This document shows positions 34,535-45,334 of a stretch of 64,000 nucleotides of DNA, piece after piece (positions within the stretch are counted from its first letter, which is position 1; each line of letters begins with the position of its first letter). Under the pieces are notes generated by a model, which saw only the letters and a list, made by a program, of their open reading frames with translations, did not search any database and was not told the origin of the DNA. The stretch comes from Aradus depressus (taxonomy: Eukaryota; Arthropoda; Insecta; Hemiptera; Aradidae), in the NCBI GenBank assembly GCA_963662175.1, contig OY759214.1, positions 7,378,001 to 7,442,000 of the forward strand, written 5' to 3'. The position numbers and the translations under genes are program-made.

Positions 34535-34655
34535 TCAGACTTTATTTTTCGATTTAGGGTGGTCAGAAAACATGAAATTTGAGTCAGCATTGAATTTTAA
34601 TTCGATTACATAAGTTCCCGTATTCTGCCTACAGCTAGAGAAGTCAAAATTCAAG
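34535..34655 (-). repeat. Repeat A terminus fragment
   Basis: GGTCAGAAAACATGAAATTT then TCGATTACATAAGTTCCC and a TACAGCTAGAGAAG end. A C23 run follows at 34665-34687. Confidence 0.6.
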
Positions 34656-34825
34656 CCTCCCCTTCCCCCCCCCCCCCCCCCCCCCCCTAGAGCACTCTCC
34701 CGATTTGAAACTGAAATATTTCAAGTTGCTTCATCTTTGAAATACGATGTGTTTCGTGAATATACTTTTGAGTTTTCATGTTATGCATTGACAACCAGAC
34801 ACATATACAAACCTAGACATAGAAT

Positions 34826-35400
34826 TTCTTCAGCTTTACTTACAGTATAAAAATGGAGATAGGGGCGCTGGTCGTTGTGGTATGCGTGCTTGCCTTCTGA
34901 GCTCAAGATCGTGGGTTCGAAACCCGACCGAGACCCTTAGTTTAGTTTATCTGGGAGGTAAAATAAATTTAAGCACGCCGTCCTTTGGATGGGATGTTAA
35001 GCGATGGTCCCGAGCCTGTACGATGTCAGGTACTTGTTAAACACACCTGCCCTAGGTGAATAAAAAATTTAGGTTAGGCAAAATTTGGGACTCCCACAGT
35101 AAAGTTGGGCTCATGTCCACCAGAGTGACGAAAGAGCGCTCTGGTAGTAGGCGATATGACCTCGTAGTTAAAGCCCAGGTGTGAGTCATAATAACTAAGT
35201 AGATGGAGATATACCATATTTCTTCAGCTTTACTTACACTATATAGATAGAGATATACCAAATTTCTTCAGCATTACTTACACTATATAGATAGAGATAT
35301 ACCAAATTTCTTCAGCATTACTTACAATATATAGATGGAGATATACCAAATTTCTTCAGCATTACTTACAGTATATAGTTGGAGATATACCAAATTTCTA
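34826..35400. repeat. 44-bp tandem repeat split by SINE-1
   Basis: Units starting at 35202, 35246, 35290, 35334 and 35378 contain GGAGATATACCAAATTTCTT and CAGCATTACTTACA. Part of one more unit lies left of the SINE at 34826-34861. Confidence 0.88.
34862..35202 (+). mobile_element. SINE-1, full length, 9-bp TSD
   Basis: Complete head with GGTTCGAAACCCGACC, full core and 3' hairpins. Flanked by ATGGAGATA at 34853-34861 and 35203-35211; because the target is itself a tandem repeat, the duplication is slightly less certain. Confidence 0.92.
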
Positions 35401-35760
35401 CAAGAGAATATTGATCTGTCCAGTTGTGAGAAGGTTTACGGTTGGCTAGAGCTACAGCTTATATCAGTAATTGTGTCTGAAGCCTTCCAGAAGAGCAGCC
35501 AATGGCCCTCAGTTCACTCCGGAGCATCGGCCAATTAAACCATCCTCTATCTCAATGTTCCAATACCTACGTCATAACTGAACATTGATTTTGTAAAGGA
35601 CTCAAGATCCTATCATCAATCAAACTGTTCTACTTTGTCTGCAAATAGATCCCTCACCCTATCGCCAAAACCGTGTCAATTATCTGTTGGTGCATTGAAA
35701 ATTGCATTTTGAGAGATTTATTTAAGTCTTTAAGTAATATAGTAGCCACCGGTTTGACAT
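35401..35760. other. Unassigned, moderately GC-rich
   Basis: 35400-35540 is open in frame 1 to a TAA near 35536, with no recognised product. Confidence 0.3.
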
Positions 35761-35860
35761 AGTCTACCGCTTATATGCTATCTTAATATATAAATTCATT
35801 TGACGTATCCTGTTACCATGTATTGGTTTAACGGAAATAAATTATTATTATTATTATACA
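35761..35860 (+). repeat. 3' end of a retroposon-like repeat, copy 2
   Basis: Partner of 6690-6770; ends GGTTTAACGGAAATAAATTA with an ATT tail. Confidence 0.5.
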
Positions 35861-36154
35861 ATTTCGTATCTATCGCGTCAATGTCGGTTTACAGTTATCC
35901 CTAAATCCCCCTAATCCTTTTGGCCGATATGGCTAAAATACAATTTGTGTCGATTTCTTGTCGCGAGTTATCGTGTTTGCAGTTATTTGGTTTTTTTTTT
36001 CTAATTTTTAGAAATAGAGGTTCAGAAAAAACGTAAACGATAAGAAAAATGATGAATTTCCCTAACCCACTGCGAATGTGGGTATTCAAATGAGTTTAAA
36101 ATAGGGTGTGGTGCCTTGTTTGAAAGTGATTAAGAGAGTTGTACGGAATTGTGT

Positions 36155-36303
36155 GGGGGTGTCAGCTGCACTGCGGCCCATCTAGGGAGAAATAGCCCAA
36201 GAGAGCAGCTGACCAGCACACTGGAGTGTGCAGACCGCAATGCAATAGCAAGAGGAGCATTGCAATATCATGGGTACGGAGTAATGTTTGTGTCAGCTGC
36301 ATA
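36155..36303. other. Cluster of inverted repeats, possible structured RNA or foldback remnant
   Basis: Three pairable arms: GTCAGCTG (36161-36168) with CAGCTGAC (36206-36213); GCACACT with AGTGTGC (36216-36231, two-base loop); GCAATGC (36237-36243) with GCATTGC (36257-36263). GTCAGCTGCA recurs near 36292. Clearly richer in G+C than its surroundings. No tRNA boxes. Confidence 0.35.
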
Positions 36304-36824
36304 GAGCGAAAGGCTAGATAAAGATAGACCAAGAGTGCTATAACTTTTGTCGTTTTAATCCTAACTCAAATCTGACGATTATTAGTAAATGGAAATTTTA
36401 CAAGAAGCATTTTTGGTGACAATTTTATGATAAGACTAACTGTTTTCGGGTAAATCAAGGAAACGTATAAAAATATGTGTTTGAAAACTACATTTGAAGT
36501 CGGTTATTAGCATGTAATTCGAAAACAGGAAGACCTGCGAAAAATTCTTTCTCATTAAAAATATGTATTTCAGTTTTCCCTACAACTAATATTTGAAAAG
36601 ATTTTGATTAGATCATAAACATAAGCTTGTAAAATGCATGCCCCGGAAAGTAGTCTCAATTTTCGTCTCATTTCGGCCAAAATTAATCTGATCTAAGTGA
36701 CTTCTTCATTTCAAGCTTGAAACTCATAGCTACAATCATTTTCGCGGTAGAACGCTCACATGTTTCCATACATGTTCGTGGTCACTTGTACACATACAAA
36801 CACACACATGCACAGACAAACATC
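36304..36824. other. No gene seen
   Basis: AT-rich. 36600-36780 probably belongs to the element containing Repeat D. Confidence 0.35.
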
Positions 36825-36910
36825 ATCGCGAAAATGGTCAAAACGCAATCAGGAGATCTTGAAGCTTGAAAATCCGTTGAAAACTCGATTTTCGCACGAT
36901 TACAATAATT
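36825..36910 (+). repeat. Repeat D, copy 2
   Basis: CGCGAAAATGGTCAAAACGC, GAAAATCCGTTGAAAACTCG, TTCGCACGATTACAATAA; partner of 4135-4235. Confidence 0.6.
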
Positions 36911-36919
36911 TTTTATATT

Positions 36920-37030
36920 ATATATACTATAGATATAAAAAAACGTATATATACTATAGATATAAAAAAACGTATATATACTATAGATATGAAAAAACGT
37001 ATATATACTATAGATATGAAAAAACTAACG
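36920..37030. repeat. 27-bp tandem repeat x 4
   Basis: ATATACTATAGATATAAAAA then AACGTAT, with period 27 (CTATAG at 36927, 36954, 36981, 37008). Open in one frame by chance (YIYYRYKKT). Confidence 0.9.
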
Positions 37031-37382
37031 TTTCTATTACATTAATGATATTTATGGAAAGTGAAAAACAAAGGATAGTAAGTTATTGGCTGGCCTATGT
37101 GACATAACCGAGCCCGGAACCTCCCAGCCTTCTAAATCCAATAACAGAAATGTATGTGGCCCACAAAAAAAAAAGAAAATTGTGTTTATTATTAACAACA
37201 GAAAGATGACTTTTGACATATCCTCTCTCTGAGAGCATATATTCTATATGTTATTCTGTATGTTACGTAAGGAGTAGGCGGTGAATGTGCACATTCCCCG
37301 GAGAATGTGTACATTTCCCAAAGAGCTCGGGGAATGTAGATAAAGCATTTAATTTGATTGGCTACTTAACTAAAAGGACCGA

Positions 37383-37887
37383 CGCACAGTGTGAAATTTA
37401 TGAGTTTTGATTTTCAAAATTGGAGCCCCCGCTCAATTTTTGATCAATTTGGATGAAACTAGGTGCAAAATATTTGTGAAAGCTGGCTTTTTATCAGATA
37501 ACTGCGGGTTTCAATCAAGGTATTACATGCCAGTTGCAAAAATAGCCAATATATTGATTTTGGACCAGTTTAGGCCAAAATGACAACATTAGGACCACTT
37601 TTGGCTAAAATAAACATTGAATTCGTAATCAGCGACCCAAAAAACATTAATTTAAGTTGTAAAAATCCGTTAACAAAAACTTGGACAAAAAAATTAAATT
37701 TTTTTCAAATTTTCGCGGGTTTTTGGCATGGTCATTGGCATATAATACCTTGATTGTGAAACCAGCAGTTACCTGATAAAAAGCCAGCTTTCACAAATAT
37801 TTTGCACCTAGTTTAATCCAAATTGATCAAAAATTGAGCGGGGGCTCGAATTTTGAAAATCAAAACTCATAAATTTCACACTGTGCG
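37383..37887. mobile_element. Repeat F, copy 2
   Basis: Same CGCACAGTGTGAAATTTATG ends and ~160-bp inverted arms as 18188-18697; the interior differs by small indels and substitutions. Confidence 0.88.
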
Positions 37888-37969
37888 ACGGGAGGGTCAA
37901 CATTGTATTCTTTCGGATACACGATATGATTTGGAGCATACCCCAGAGCTAATGTAAATATATATATTC

Positions 37970-38145
37970 CACTCTGTAAAAAATATTGTCTATCCTCTCA
38001 ATTGAAGTATATAGTGTCCCTTAAGTCACAAAGAAGTTTCAAATTGCAATAACTTTCAGCAGTTTCTATAAGAATATATATATAAATGACTTAACCGACA
38101 CTATATACTTCAATAGAGAGGATAGGCAATCTTTCTTACAGAGTG
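37970..38145. mobile_element. Short foldback/MITE, ~49-bp inverted repeats
   Basis: CACTCTGTAAAAAATATTGT at the left and its near-complement at the right; arms continue through TATCCTCTCAATTGAAGTAT and ATAGTGTC. 176 bp in all. Confidence 0.85.
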
Positions 38146-38250
38146 GCACACAAGTCTTGAAGAGGTTTGAAGTTTTAATATATTTTAGAAGATTGTGTAT
38201 AAGAAATCATTTTATATGCTCAACTGTTGGTTTACCTCAGTTAAAAAAAA

Positions 38251-38452
38251 ATGAGCACGCTGTCCTTCGGATGAGGCGTTAAGTGATGGCCCCGAGCTTG
38301 CGCGATAAGGTAACTCGTTAAAGACCCCCTATTACCTCAGGTAACTAAAACCGGGTAGGCAGTATAGCACTCCCACTGTAAAGTCGGGCTCATGTCTTCC
38401 AGATAGACGAAAAAGCCCGACGTTAAAGCCCCGGCCTGAGTCAGAATAACTA
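38251..38452 (+). mobile_element. SINE-1 copy lacking the tRNA-like head
   Basis: Starts in the core (GCACGCTGTCCTTCGGATGA) and runs to the 3' end; head truncated. Confidence 0.78.
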
Positions 38453-38549
38453 ACTGTACATGAGGAATAAAATTAGAGATATGGTAAAGTCATTGGGGTA
38501 ACAAGGACTGAAGTAAAGTTTAGGAATGGTGGGGGGAAACTTCAAAGTT

Positions 38550-38770
38550 AAATAAAAAATAGTCGGTGAATCACCTACAATGTTCTTCCCCAGCGCAAAT
38601 TAATCAACTTTTTGATATCCCTCTGAAACGAATTTACCGATTTGATTGAAAATCAATAAGTGTCCCTGAGTAAGACACTTGTGAAACATCACATCAAGTT
38701 TCATGTTGATACATCGATAGTTAATAGGCATTTTGAGTCTCTCTCCCCCCCCCCCCCCCCCCCCCCTTTT
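38550..38770 (-). repeat. Repeat A fragment (hairpin end) with C22 tract
   Basis: ATAGTCGGTGAATCACCTAC start, CTTCCCCAGCGCAAATTAAT, one unit, then 22 C at 38745-38766. Confidence 0.72.
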
Positions 38771-38799
38771 GGCGGCCGAATCGTAAATACCACCGGCAT

Positions 38800-39655
38800 C
38801 GATGTGAGTTATGATTTTATATTTCTTTTGATTACAACTTGTAAATAGCTTTCGGTAATAATAACCATTGTAGTTAATGCCTTAAACAATTAAAATAAAA
38901 TTTAATTAATCCTCAAAAAACCTATGAAACTCTGATCTCATTTATTGTGTACTTGAATTTCCTAAGGGAAATATCAATTAACTCAATACCGGGTCTATAT
39001 TACAGACATAAACTTTAAATTATTTTTATAAATATATTTTGCTTCTATCTTCGTCAAAAATCACTCTTTAATCTAGTGGCAGTTGCAGCTTTGATCGTTT
39101 CCAATCATCACTACAGGACAGACAGACTTCATATACTCGTTATAAAGGTTCCATTTTTCATCAGAATCCTAAAAAAAAAAATATTAATATAGATGATGAG
39201 GGTCGGGTTGGTTGCCCCTTGAACTCTCCAGATCAAGGAGGCACTGTAGCTTTTGACATAACAACTTGTGATGGATTGGCACAAATTTTCCACAGTGATG
39301 GATTCGGTCCAACTTTTTTTTTACCGCAGTTCTCTTACAATATTACCTCACCGGATACGATAAACTCTCTGAAATATTTTCATATTTACTAATGTACCCT
39401 CTTATTTTTAGGGGTTTTCTGAATGTGATTATACCACAACGATTTCTGAAATTAGATTTTTACAATGACTATGAACGAGATATTCATTGTAGAAATCTGA
39501 CAACTAAAAAAAAAAAAAATGTCTACTAGCATTTTTGTTTTTATTTTCTATCCCCGTTCTGATTTCGAAATCAAATATATCCGTGAGTTTCCAATGGATT
39601 ATGCAAAAGCCATTAATTTCTTACTGAAAAAAAATATTAGTATGAAAAACGAAAA
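38800..39655. other. AT-rich sequence, no gene seen
   Basis: No repeat match recognised. Confidence 0.4.
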
Positions 39656-39658
39656 AGT

Positions 39659-39974
39659 CCTCATGCCAAGCTTTAACTACAAGGTCATATCGCCTACTAC
39701 CAGAGCGCTCTTTCGTCAATTTGTTGTACATTTTACACTATGGGACCCTAAATTTTGCCTAACCTAAATTTTTATTCACCTAGAGTAGGGGTCTTTAACG
39801 AGTATCTGACATCTACCAAGCTCGGCACTATCACTTAATGTCTCATACGAAGGACGGCGTCCTTATGTTTACTTTACCTTCCAGATAAAATAAACTAAGA
39901 ACCTCCGCCAGGTTTCGAATCCGAAATCTTGAGCTCAGTAAGCAAGCACACACACCACTGAGCTACTGGCGCCT
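39659..39974 (-). mobile_element. SINE-1 copy, near full length
   Basis: All modules present in minus orientation, head ending CACTGAGCTACTGGCGCC; core mutated to ATACGAAGGACGGCGTCCTT. Confidence 0.87.
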
Positions 39975-39979
39975 TCTAT

Positions 39980-40860
39980 ATTTTATAAAACATATACAAC
40001 TAAGATGGGCTGGAGGGTTTTTTGCTCCTAGCCGACCATAGCAACAGACTTTTACCAATAAATAAAGTTGTTAGGTCCTCTTCTCCGACGATTCGGCGAA
40101 CGGGTGTCGTGACCTCCACCAGAGATCGGCAAACCCCCCCCAAAAAACAGTAAAGTAATCAGTATATAAAACTAGAAAAAAAAAATATATAACAATAAAA
40201 ATAAGTACGATTAAGGAAGGATATTGATGGAGGATCTATGCCAAGAAAATTGAAGCAAAAATTAAAACTTCTATATAAGTTCTAAGTTGAGAAACGCGGA
40301 CATATTGTGGAAACTTGTAATAAATAAATAAAACAAACTTATTTTTGAAATATTGTCTATTCCACTAAAGATATATATACATATATAACTACCGGTTTCG
40401 GCTTTATACCATCGTCAGGTCTAGTTATGAACTAAGTCAGTTTGCAGAGAGCGACCCTTCAAATACATCTCAGGTCAAAGGGTGCTATTAGAACTTGGGA
40501 GTCCCCCGGCTGTACCGTTAGCTAACTCATGAAATATTTCTTAACAAAACCTAGCGATTAATAACAAGTAACATGACTTTTATTTGTGGCTATTTTTTTT
40601 TCCTTATTGAACAATGAGAAAAAAATTCAGTTTCCCAAAAAGAGGATTTCCTCTAACATTTTTATTGTACCGATTGATTTCAAGGAGTGGGGAAGAGCAT
40701 TACAGAAGTTGATTCCGTTCTCAGGTATACTTATTTAAAAAAGAGAGGAAAAGTATGTTTTTTTTTTTAAATATTGTTCATTTCACAAAATATATATAGG
40801 TAATTTATGGGATATGGTAACGAACGGGAATCTTTTCGGTGTTGCTACCATTTATCATCG
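39980..40860. other. No gene recognised
   Basis: AT-rich with a TA run near 40375. ACCGGTTTCGGCTTTATACC, followed by ATCGTCAGG at 40390-40425, is a motif like those in the MITE at 20470 and at 6425. Confidence 0.35.
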
Positions 40861-40862
40861 TA

Positions 40863-41376
40863 TCATATATATAAAGCTGAAAATGTCTGTGCGTTGTACC
40901 GCTATAACTCACGAACGGCTTGAGGGATTTGATTAATTTTTTTTTTTAATTTGTTCATCATCGTCTGTGGAAGGTTATAGGCGTATTAGCACCTCAATAT
41001 CTGGTCCATCCCAGCATCCACCCACGCAATCTTTGTAACTCAAAAACCACTGCAATGATTAATGAGGAATCTTCTTGAATAGATAAGTTTTATCTACCGG
41101 AAGGTTAAGGTCTATTTTTTAATCAACCCCTGGTCCATCCCAACATCCACTCACGCAATCTTTGTAACGCGAAAACCATTGCAACGATTAATGAGAAATC
41201 TTTTTGAATAAATTAGTTTTAGCTCCAAAGCTAGCGTTACTACAGTTGAAGGACTATAAGCCTTATTCCGTATGAATAATTGAAAATTATAACATCATGA
41301 ATGTACTGTCGAGGAACTGAATAGCCTTATAGGAGAAAGTCAAAGTTCCCCGGGCAACGCCGGGTATTACTGCTAG
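40863..41376 (+). mobile_element. Helitron-like non-autonomous element, copy 2
   Basis: TCATATATATAAAGCTGAAA start after A; same terminal hairpin and TGCTAG before T. About 95 percent identical to 32497-33021 by eye, lacking about ten bases before the 3' hairpin. Confidence 0.88.
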
Positions 41377-41389
41377 TATATTATACGAG

Positions 41390-41420
<31 letters not shown>

Positions 41421-41430
41421 CTATATAGAG

Positions 41431-41557
41431 GGCGCCAATAGCTCAGTGGTATGCGTGCTTGGCTTCTGAGGTCAAGATTGTGGGTTCGAAACCCGACCTA
41501 GGCCCTTAAGTTTATTTTATCTGGGAGGTAAAATAAACATAAGCATGCCGTCCTTCG
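41431..41557 (+). mobile_element. SINE-1 5' half only
   Basis: Head and core as far as GCCGTCCTTCG, then stops abruptly: an unusual 3' truncation. A (TA)n run lies immediately upstream at 41394-41420. Confidence 0.82.
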
Positions 41558-42449
41558 TTTTTCATATTTTTTTATTAAGTGTTTTACAATAAAATCTCTG
41601 CAAAAAATGTTATCATGATTATTATTGTTGAGAGGGAGAATAGTTCTAAACCGCGGAATTACAGCACACTAAGTTACAAAAATGTAATTTTTCAGGGAAA
41701 CAAGTTTTTAATTTTTTTCAAAATCATTTTCAGGTTTCTTCGATAATAATAAGAATTGCTCTTTGCAATTTTCACTATTTATAGTAATAGGACATAGTGC
41801 TTTATAACACTATATAGAGCGAAAAATGTACATCGCAAACATGGTGCCAACTACATTTCATAAGAGGAGATAGTGTACTTTACGTCCGGGGTACAGATTT
41901 ATATTTTATCTGATGACCATTATTGTTTGATTTTTAAAACAGCGCAGGTAATGACAATATTTTAAGTTTGGTCTCTGCAGCTTGTACTGTGATTAATATT
42001 ATTTATAATTAATATTATAATATTATTATATTTATAATTAATATAATAATATTATATGTGATTAATATTATTTATAACTTTAATGTGAAAAAAAAATTAT
42101 TTTTTTACTGCCATTTTGGAATATAACAACCGATTTTAGTCCCATCGAAATGCTGAAAATGGTGAGAAAAAAAAGAGGGACTTGGTCAAACTTTAACATT
42201 GAAAATGTGAGAGAGTACCCAACATATTGCTTTCCTTCAAGCTCATTTATCATTTTGAAAAATCTAGTTTTAGAATTTATCAAGAAAAATATGTGATCCC
42301 ATTTGAAAGTTAAATTCGAGATCCCATATGCCTGATGCTTGGAAAAATATACATATATATATGATGAATTTAGATTCTATGGGAAAAATTCAGAACACAT
42401 CTATTACAAATATTTGCATAAATCGCATATTTTCAGAGAAAAATTAAGG
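41558..42449. other. AT-rich sequence, no confirmed gene
   Basis: 42080-42283 is open on the minus strand (ELEGKQYVGYSLTF) without good splice sites. A TAATATTAT-type simple stretch is at 41990-42075. Confidence 0.35.
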
Positions 42450-42566
42450 GTCGTTAACAAGTACATTTGGACCATCCGAATGACTGCGTGGTCGAGGTTT
42501 TTTTTACATCCCATATAAAAAACCCTCGATCTTGAGCTGAGTAGGCAACCACGCTACCCGCTCTGT
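42450..42566 (-). mobile_element. SINE-1 relic
   Basis: TCGTTAACAAGTACATTTGG, the core relic CCATCCGAATGACTGCGTGG and a degraded head. Confidence 0.55.
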
Positions 42567-42688
42567 AGGTATAATACATAATTTCAGCATACCCTCAAAT
42601 CGTGTTCCAAGAAATGCCCGATGAAGATTCCCGTTCATTATCAACCGGACAATAACCCCTTAGTAACTATCCTATAATTGTGTTGCAG

Positions 42689-42851
42689 TGGTGTTGCGGC
42701 CATGGGTAGCCATAGTGCTGACTCTCCTTCTCGTGGCAGCTCTGGCTCTTGGCCTCGCTCTGGCACTATCTGGAGGAACCACGGAAGTCGCCCCCGAGAA
42801 GAGACTCAGTGCCGTCCGAAGAATCCTTGCTGAAGTACCTCTCATCGATGG
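42689..42851 (+). CDS. Membrane dipeptidase (peptidase M19) gene, one internal exon
   Basis: Borders: TTGTGTTGCAG before and G/GTAACATCC after. The frame reads VLRPWVAIVLTLLLVAALAL, GLALALSGGTTEVAPEKRLS, AVRRILAEVPLIDG. This is a short basic start, one hydrophobic anchor of about 20 residues, then the opening of the dipeptidase domain. Established: metazoan membrane dipeptidases begin their zinc-hydrolase domain with a V-P-L-I-D-G-H-N-D motif in which the next His and Asp bind zinc. Here the exon ends exactly after G, so those residues must lie in the next exon, which I could not find in the following 21 kb. Enzyme role by family: hydrolysis of dipeptides at the cell surface. Anchoring at the N-terminus is inferred from the hydrophobic segment. 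Third positions are C/G-rich, unlike the flanks. Confidence 0.82.
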
Positions 42852-43159
42852 GTAACATCCTATGAACATTCAAAAATTGTGTTAATTGTTGTCAATTTAA
42901 ATAGACCCTAACCTAACAAGGCGATATCTCCCAGAATTGACACTGACTAACCAAGAGGTAGAAGAGATATGTTGCCTTACCTAATTACACAAATATATTA
43001 AATACAACACCGGATTCTAAAATTTTGTAAAATAAATATAAGTGTCCGAATACATTTTTGCGATCTGTGTCGCAGTGGAAAGCTAATAAAATAAATAAAA
43101 AACAAAAAAAACTTTCATGTTTCGATACTTAACATTTTTGCAGAGATACTGTGAAAAAC

Positions 43160-43262
43160 TCAATAAAAATATATAGAAATACGAATGTTTTTAAAAAATA
43201 TTCTCTCTTTCACAGGATAATATTTTTAAAAAACATTCGTTTTTCTTTATATTTCTTTATGT
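43160..43262. repeat. Inverted repeat, ~40-bp arms
   Basis: ACGAATGTTTTTAAAAAATA and its complement flank CTCTCTTTCACAGG; arms extend into AAATATA.AGAAA. Confidence 0.7.
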
Positions 43263-43337
43263 TTCGCTTTACATCATCGTCAGCACAAAGCTCTAAAATG
43301 GACATTTATTAGACAATAAAAAAGTAAAACAAGTTCT

Positions 43338-43646
43338 TTAGGTTAGGTTAGGTTTTATGACTCATGCCCGGGCTTTAACTACGAGGTCATATCGCCTACT
43401 ACCAGAGTGCTCTTTCGTCACTCTGGTGGACATGAGCCCGACTCTACTGTGGGAGTCCTAAATTTTGCCTACCCTAAATTTTTATTCATCTAGGGTAGGG
43501 GTCTTTAACGAGTACCTGACATTGTACAGGCTCGGGACCATCGCTTAACGTCCCATCCGAAGGACGGCGTGCTTAAGTTTATTTTACCTCCCAGATAAAA
43601 TAAACTAAGGGCCTCGGTCGGGTTACGAACCCACGACCTTGAGCTC
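43338..43646 (-). mobile_element. SINE-1 copy with three TTAGG pentamers, head truncated
   Basis: The 3' end reads, on the plus strand, TTAGGTTAGGTTAGGTTTTA. Stops at GAGCTC in the tRNA-like head. A short CTTTA-like duplication is possible. Confidence 0.9.
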
Positions 43647-43706
43647 TTTATTTAAAATAAATATAGAACTGTTCAAAAACTTCAACAATAGCATGATAAC
43701 AAATTA

Positions 43707-44425
43707 CTGTGTTAGAATCAAAATGGTCCAAGTGACATTTTTGAAAATTTTTTGTTAAGTGCATAATCGGGTACAAAAATTATAGTTCTGTTCAGAAAAA
43801 AAAAGTTGTACAAGTGAAATCCTAGCCAATGCTGAGATCTAATGGCAAATCACTTATACCATTTCGGTGACATGAACAAGTAACTTAAACATATCAATAG
43901 TGACCTTGAGGGCGCCGGTAGCTCAGTGGTATGCGTGCTTGACTTCTGAGCTCAAGTTCGTGGGTTCGTAGCCCGACCGAGGCCCTTAGTTTATTTTATC
44001 TGGGAGGTAAAATAAACCTAAGCACGCCGTCCTTCGGATGGGACGTTAAGCGATGGTCCCGAGCCTGTACGATGTCAGGTACTCGTTAAAGACCCCTACC
44101 CTAGATGAATAAAAATTTAGGGTAGGCAAAATTTAGGACTCCCACAGTAGAGTCGGGCTCATGTCCACCAGAGTGACGAAAGAGCGATATGACCTCGTAG
44201 TTAAAGCCCGGGCATGAGTCATAAAACCTAAACCTAATAGTGACCTTGAAATTAAGATTTTTATTCAATTTTATGGTTTGCTAACAGCAACTTTCACCAT
44301 AAAAGCAGAATAAAAAATGTTTCCGGTTTCGATAAATTATAGATTTTTTAAATCAGTTATGTACTTAATGCAGTTTATTCAAAATTTAAAAATGTCACTT
44401 AGACCATTTTGATTCTAACCCCGTC
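43707..44425. mobile_element. MITE-B, copy 1, carrying a SINE-1
   Basis: Inverted ends GTTAGAATCAAAATGGTCCA (left) and complement (right, 44385-44425, to CCCCGTC). Same element as 57861-60218: both contain AATCCTAGCCAATGCTGAGA-type and GGTTTGCTAACAGCAACTTT-type text. Without the SINE it is about 380 bp. Confidence 0.82.
43910..44235 (+). mobile_element. SINE-1, full length, 14-bp TSD
   Basis: Perfect duplications AATAGTGACCTTGA at 43896-43909 and 44236-44249. The 3' tail is CCTAAACCTAA. Missing only part of the CTCTGG hairpin. Confidence 0.95.
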
Positions 44426-44443
44426 AAATGTAGTTGTCAGTTA

Positions 44444-44511
44444 GTGTGACTCATGCTACTGACTAAACACGAAGTCATATCGCCTTATTACCAGAGCGCT
44501 CATTCGTCACG
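44444..44511 (-). mobile_element. SINE-1 3'-end fragment
   Basis: GTGACTCATGCTACTGACTA then ACCAGAGCGCTCATTCGTCA. Confidence 0.7.
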
Positions 44512-44737
44512 ACATTTTATATGTATTTCCGGAACTACATAAGAACATCTATTTATTCTCAGGTTAACTCGACTTATATTGAAAATGAGTTGTCCACCAC
44601 TGGGTTGTAAAAAGTGACTTTTACATTGTGTATAAATTGGCTAAGTCAGAAACCAAAGTGGTGGGGAGATATCGCAATGTGAATTCCAAGGTTATTCCTC
44701 AAACGGCCGATTTTTGGAAAGTAATGAAAATTCTCAC

Positions 44738-44859
44738 CTGAAAAGTTGGAATTTTTGACTTAAACCACTTATTCGCCGGGGGGTACAGATATATTCCAAG
44801 GGGTTCCGCGTGAAGAGATCGAGGTTGTGAAGGAGAATACTTTGCCCGGGCATCGTCAG
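44738..44859 (-). CDS. Internal exon candidate of the putative minus-strand membrane-protein gene
   Basis: Donor TTTTCAG/GTGAGAATT is strong; acceptor ATTACTTTCCTTGAAG is acceptable. The open frame reads ADDARAKYSPSQPRSLHAEP, LGIYLYPPANKWFKSKIPTF, Q. Third positions and composition stand out from the AT-rich flanks. It leaves in phase 0, matching the entry of 25916-26096. No family recognised; linkage to the other three exons is inference. Confidence 0.45.
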
Positions 44860-45145
44860 CTTCAAGGAAAGTAATATAATACAAAGTTACGCCGCTACTG
44901 ACCTCCTAGTAATAAATAAAAATTCATAATAAAGAACCTAAAAGAAGCCTCAGGATTCATAGCTGTTGGTTGATTAAAAAATGCAAGACATTAAAGAGGT
45001 TAGCTTAGCCAGGGCGGAGGGAATTCTGGCATCCCGTTTTAATTGTATTATTCCATACTTTATAGAGTTCTGTGGGACAAGGATAAAAAAAAAAATACAA
45101 CACGTTCTCTATCGTGTGTCTGTGGATTGCCTCTAGCTCCACAAA

Positions 45146-45296
45146 AAAAAAAATCGGTAAATCACTGACAATGTACTTCCCCAGAACGAAATAATCGAAA
45201 GGGCAGAAAACATGAAATTCCGTTGAAAACACAGAATCACATTTTTGACTGATTACATAACTTCCTCTATACTTCGTATAGCTGGGAACGTAAAAA
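45146..45296 (-). repeat. Repeat A, internally deleted copy with both termini
   Basis: AATCGGTAAATCACTGACAA and TGTACTTCCCCAGAACGAAA are joined directly to GGCAGAAAACATGAAATTCC. The copy ends CTTCGTATAGCTGGGAACGT. At 150 bp it defines both ends of the family. Confidence 0.82.
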
Positions 45297-45334
45297 TATA
45301 TAATTTATGGTTTCCAGATTTACTTTGTGAAGCT

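Noticed and set aside
41394..41420. Promoter-like TATA element
   Set aside because: A long (TA)n microsatellite next to a transposon end; no gene starts nearby.
42080..42283. Minus-strand exon (ELEGKQYVGYSLTF)
   Set aside because: No convincing donor or acceptor and no phase fit with the other minus exons.
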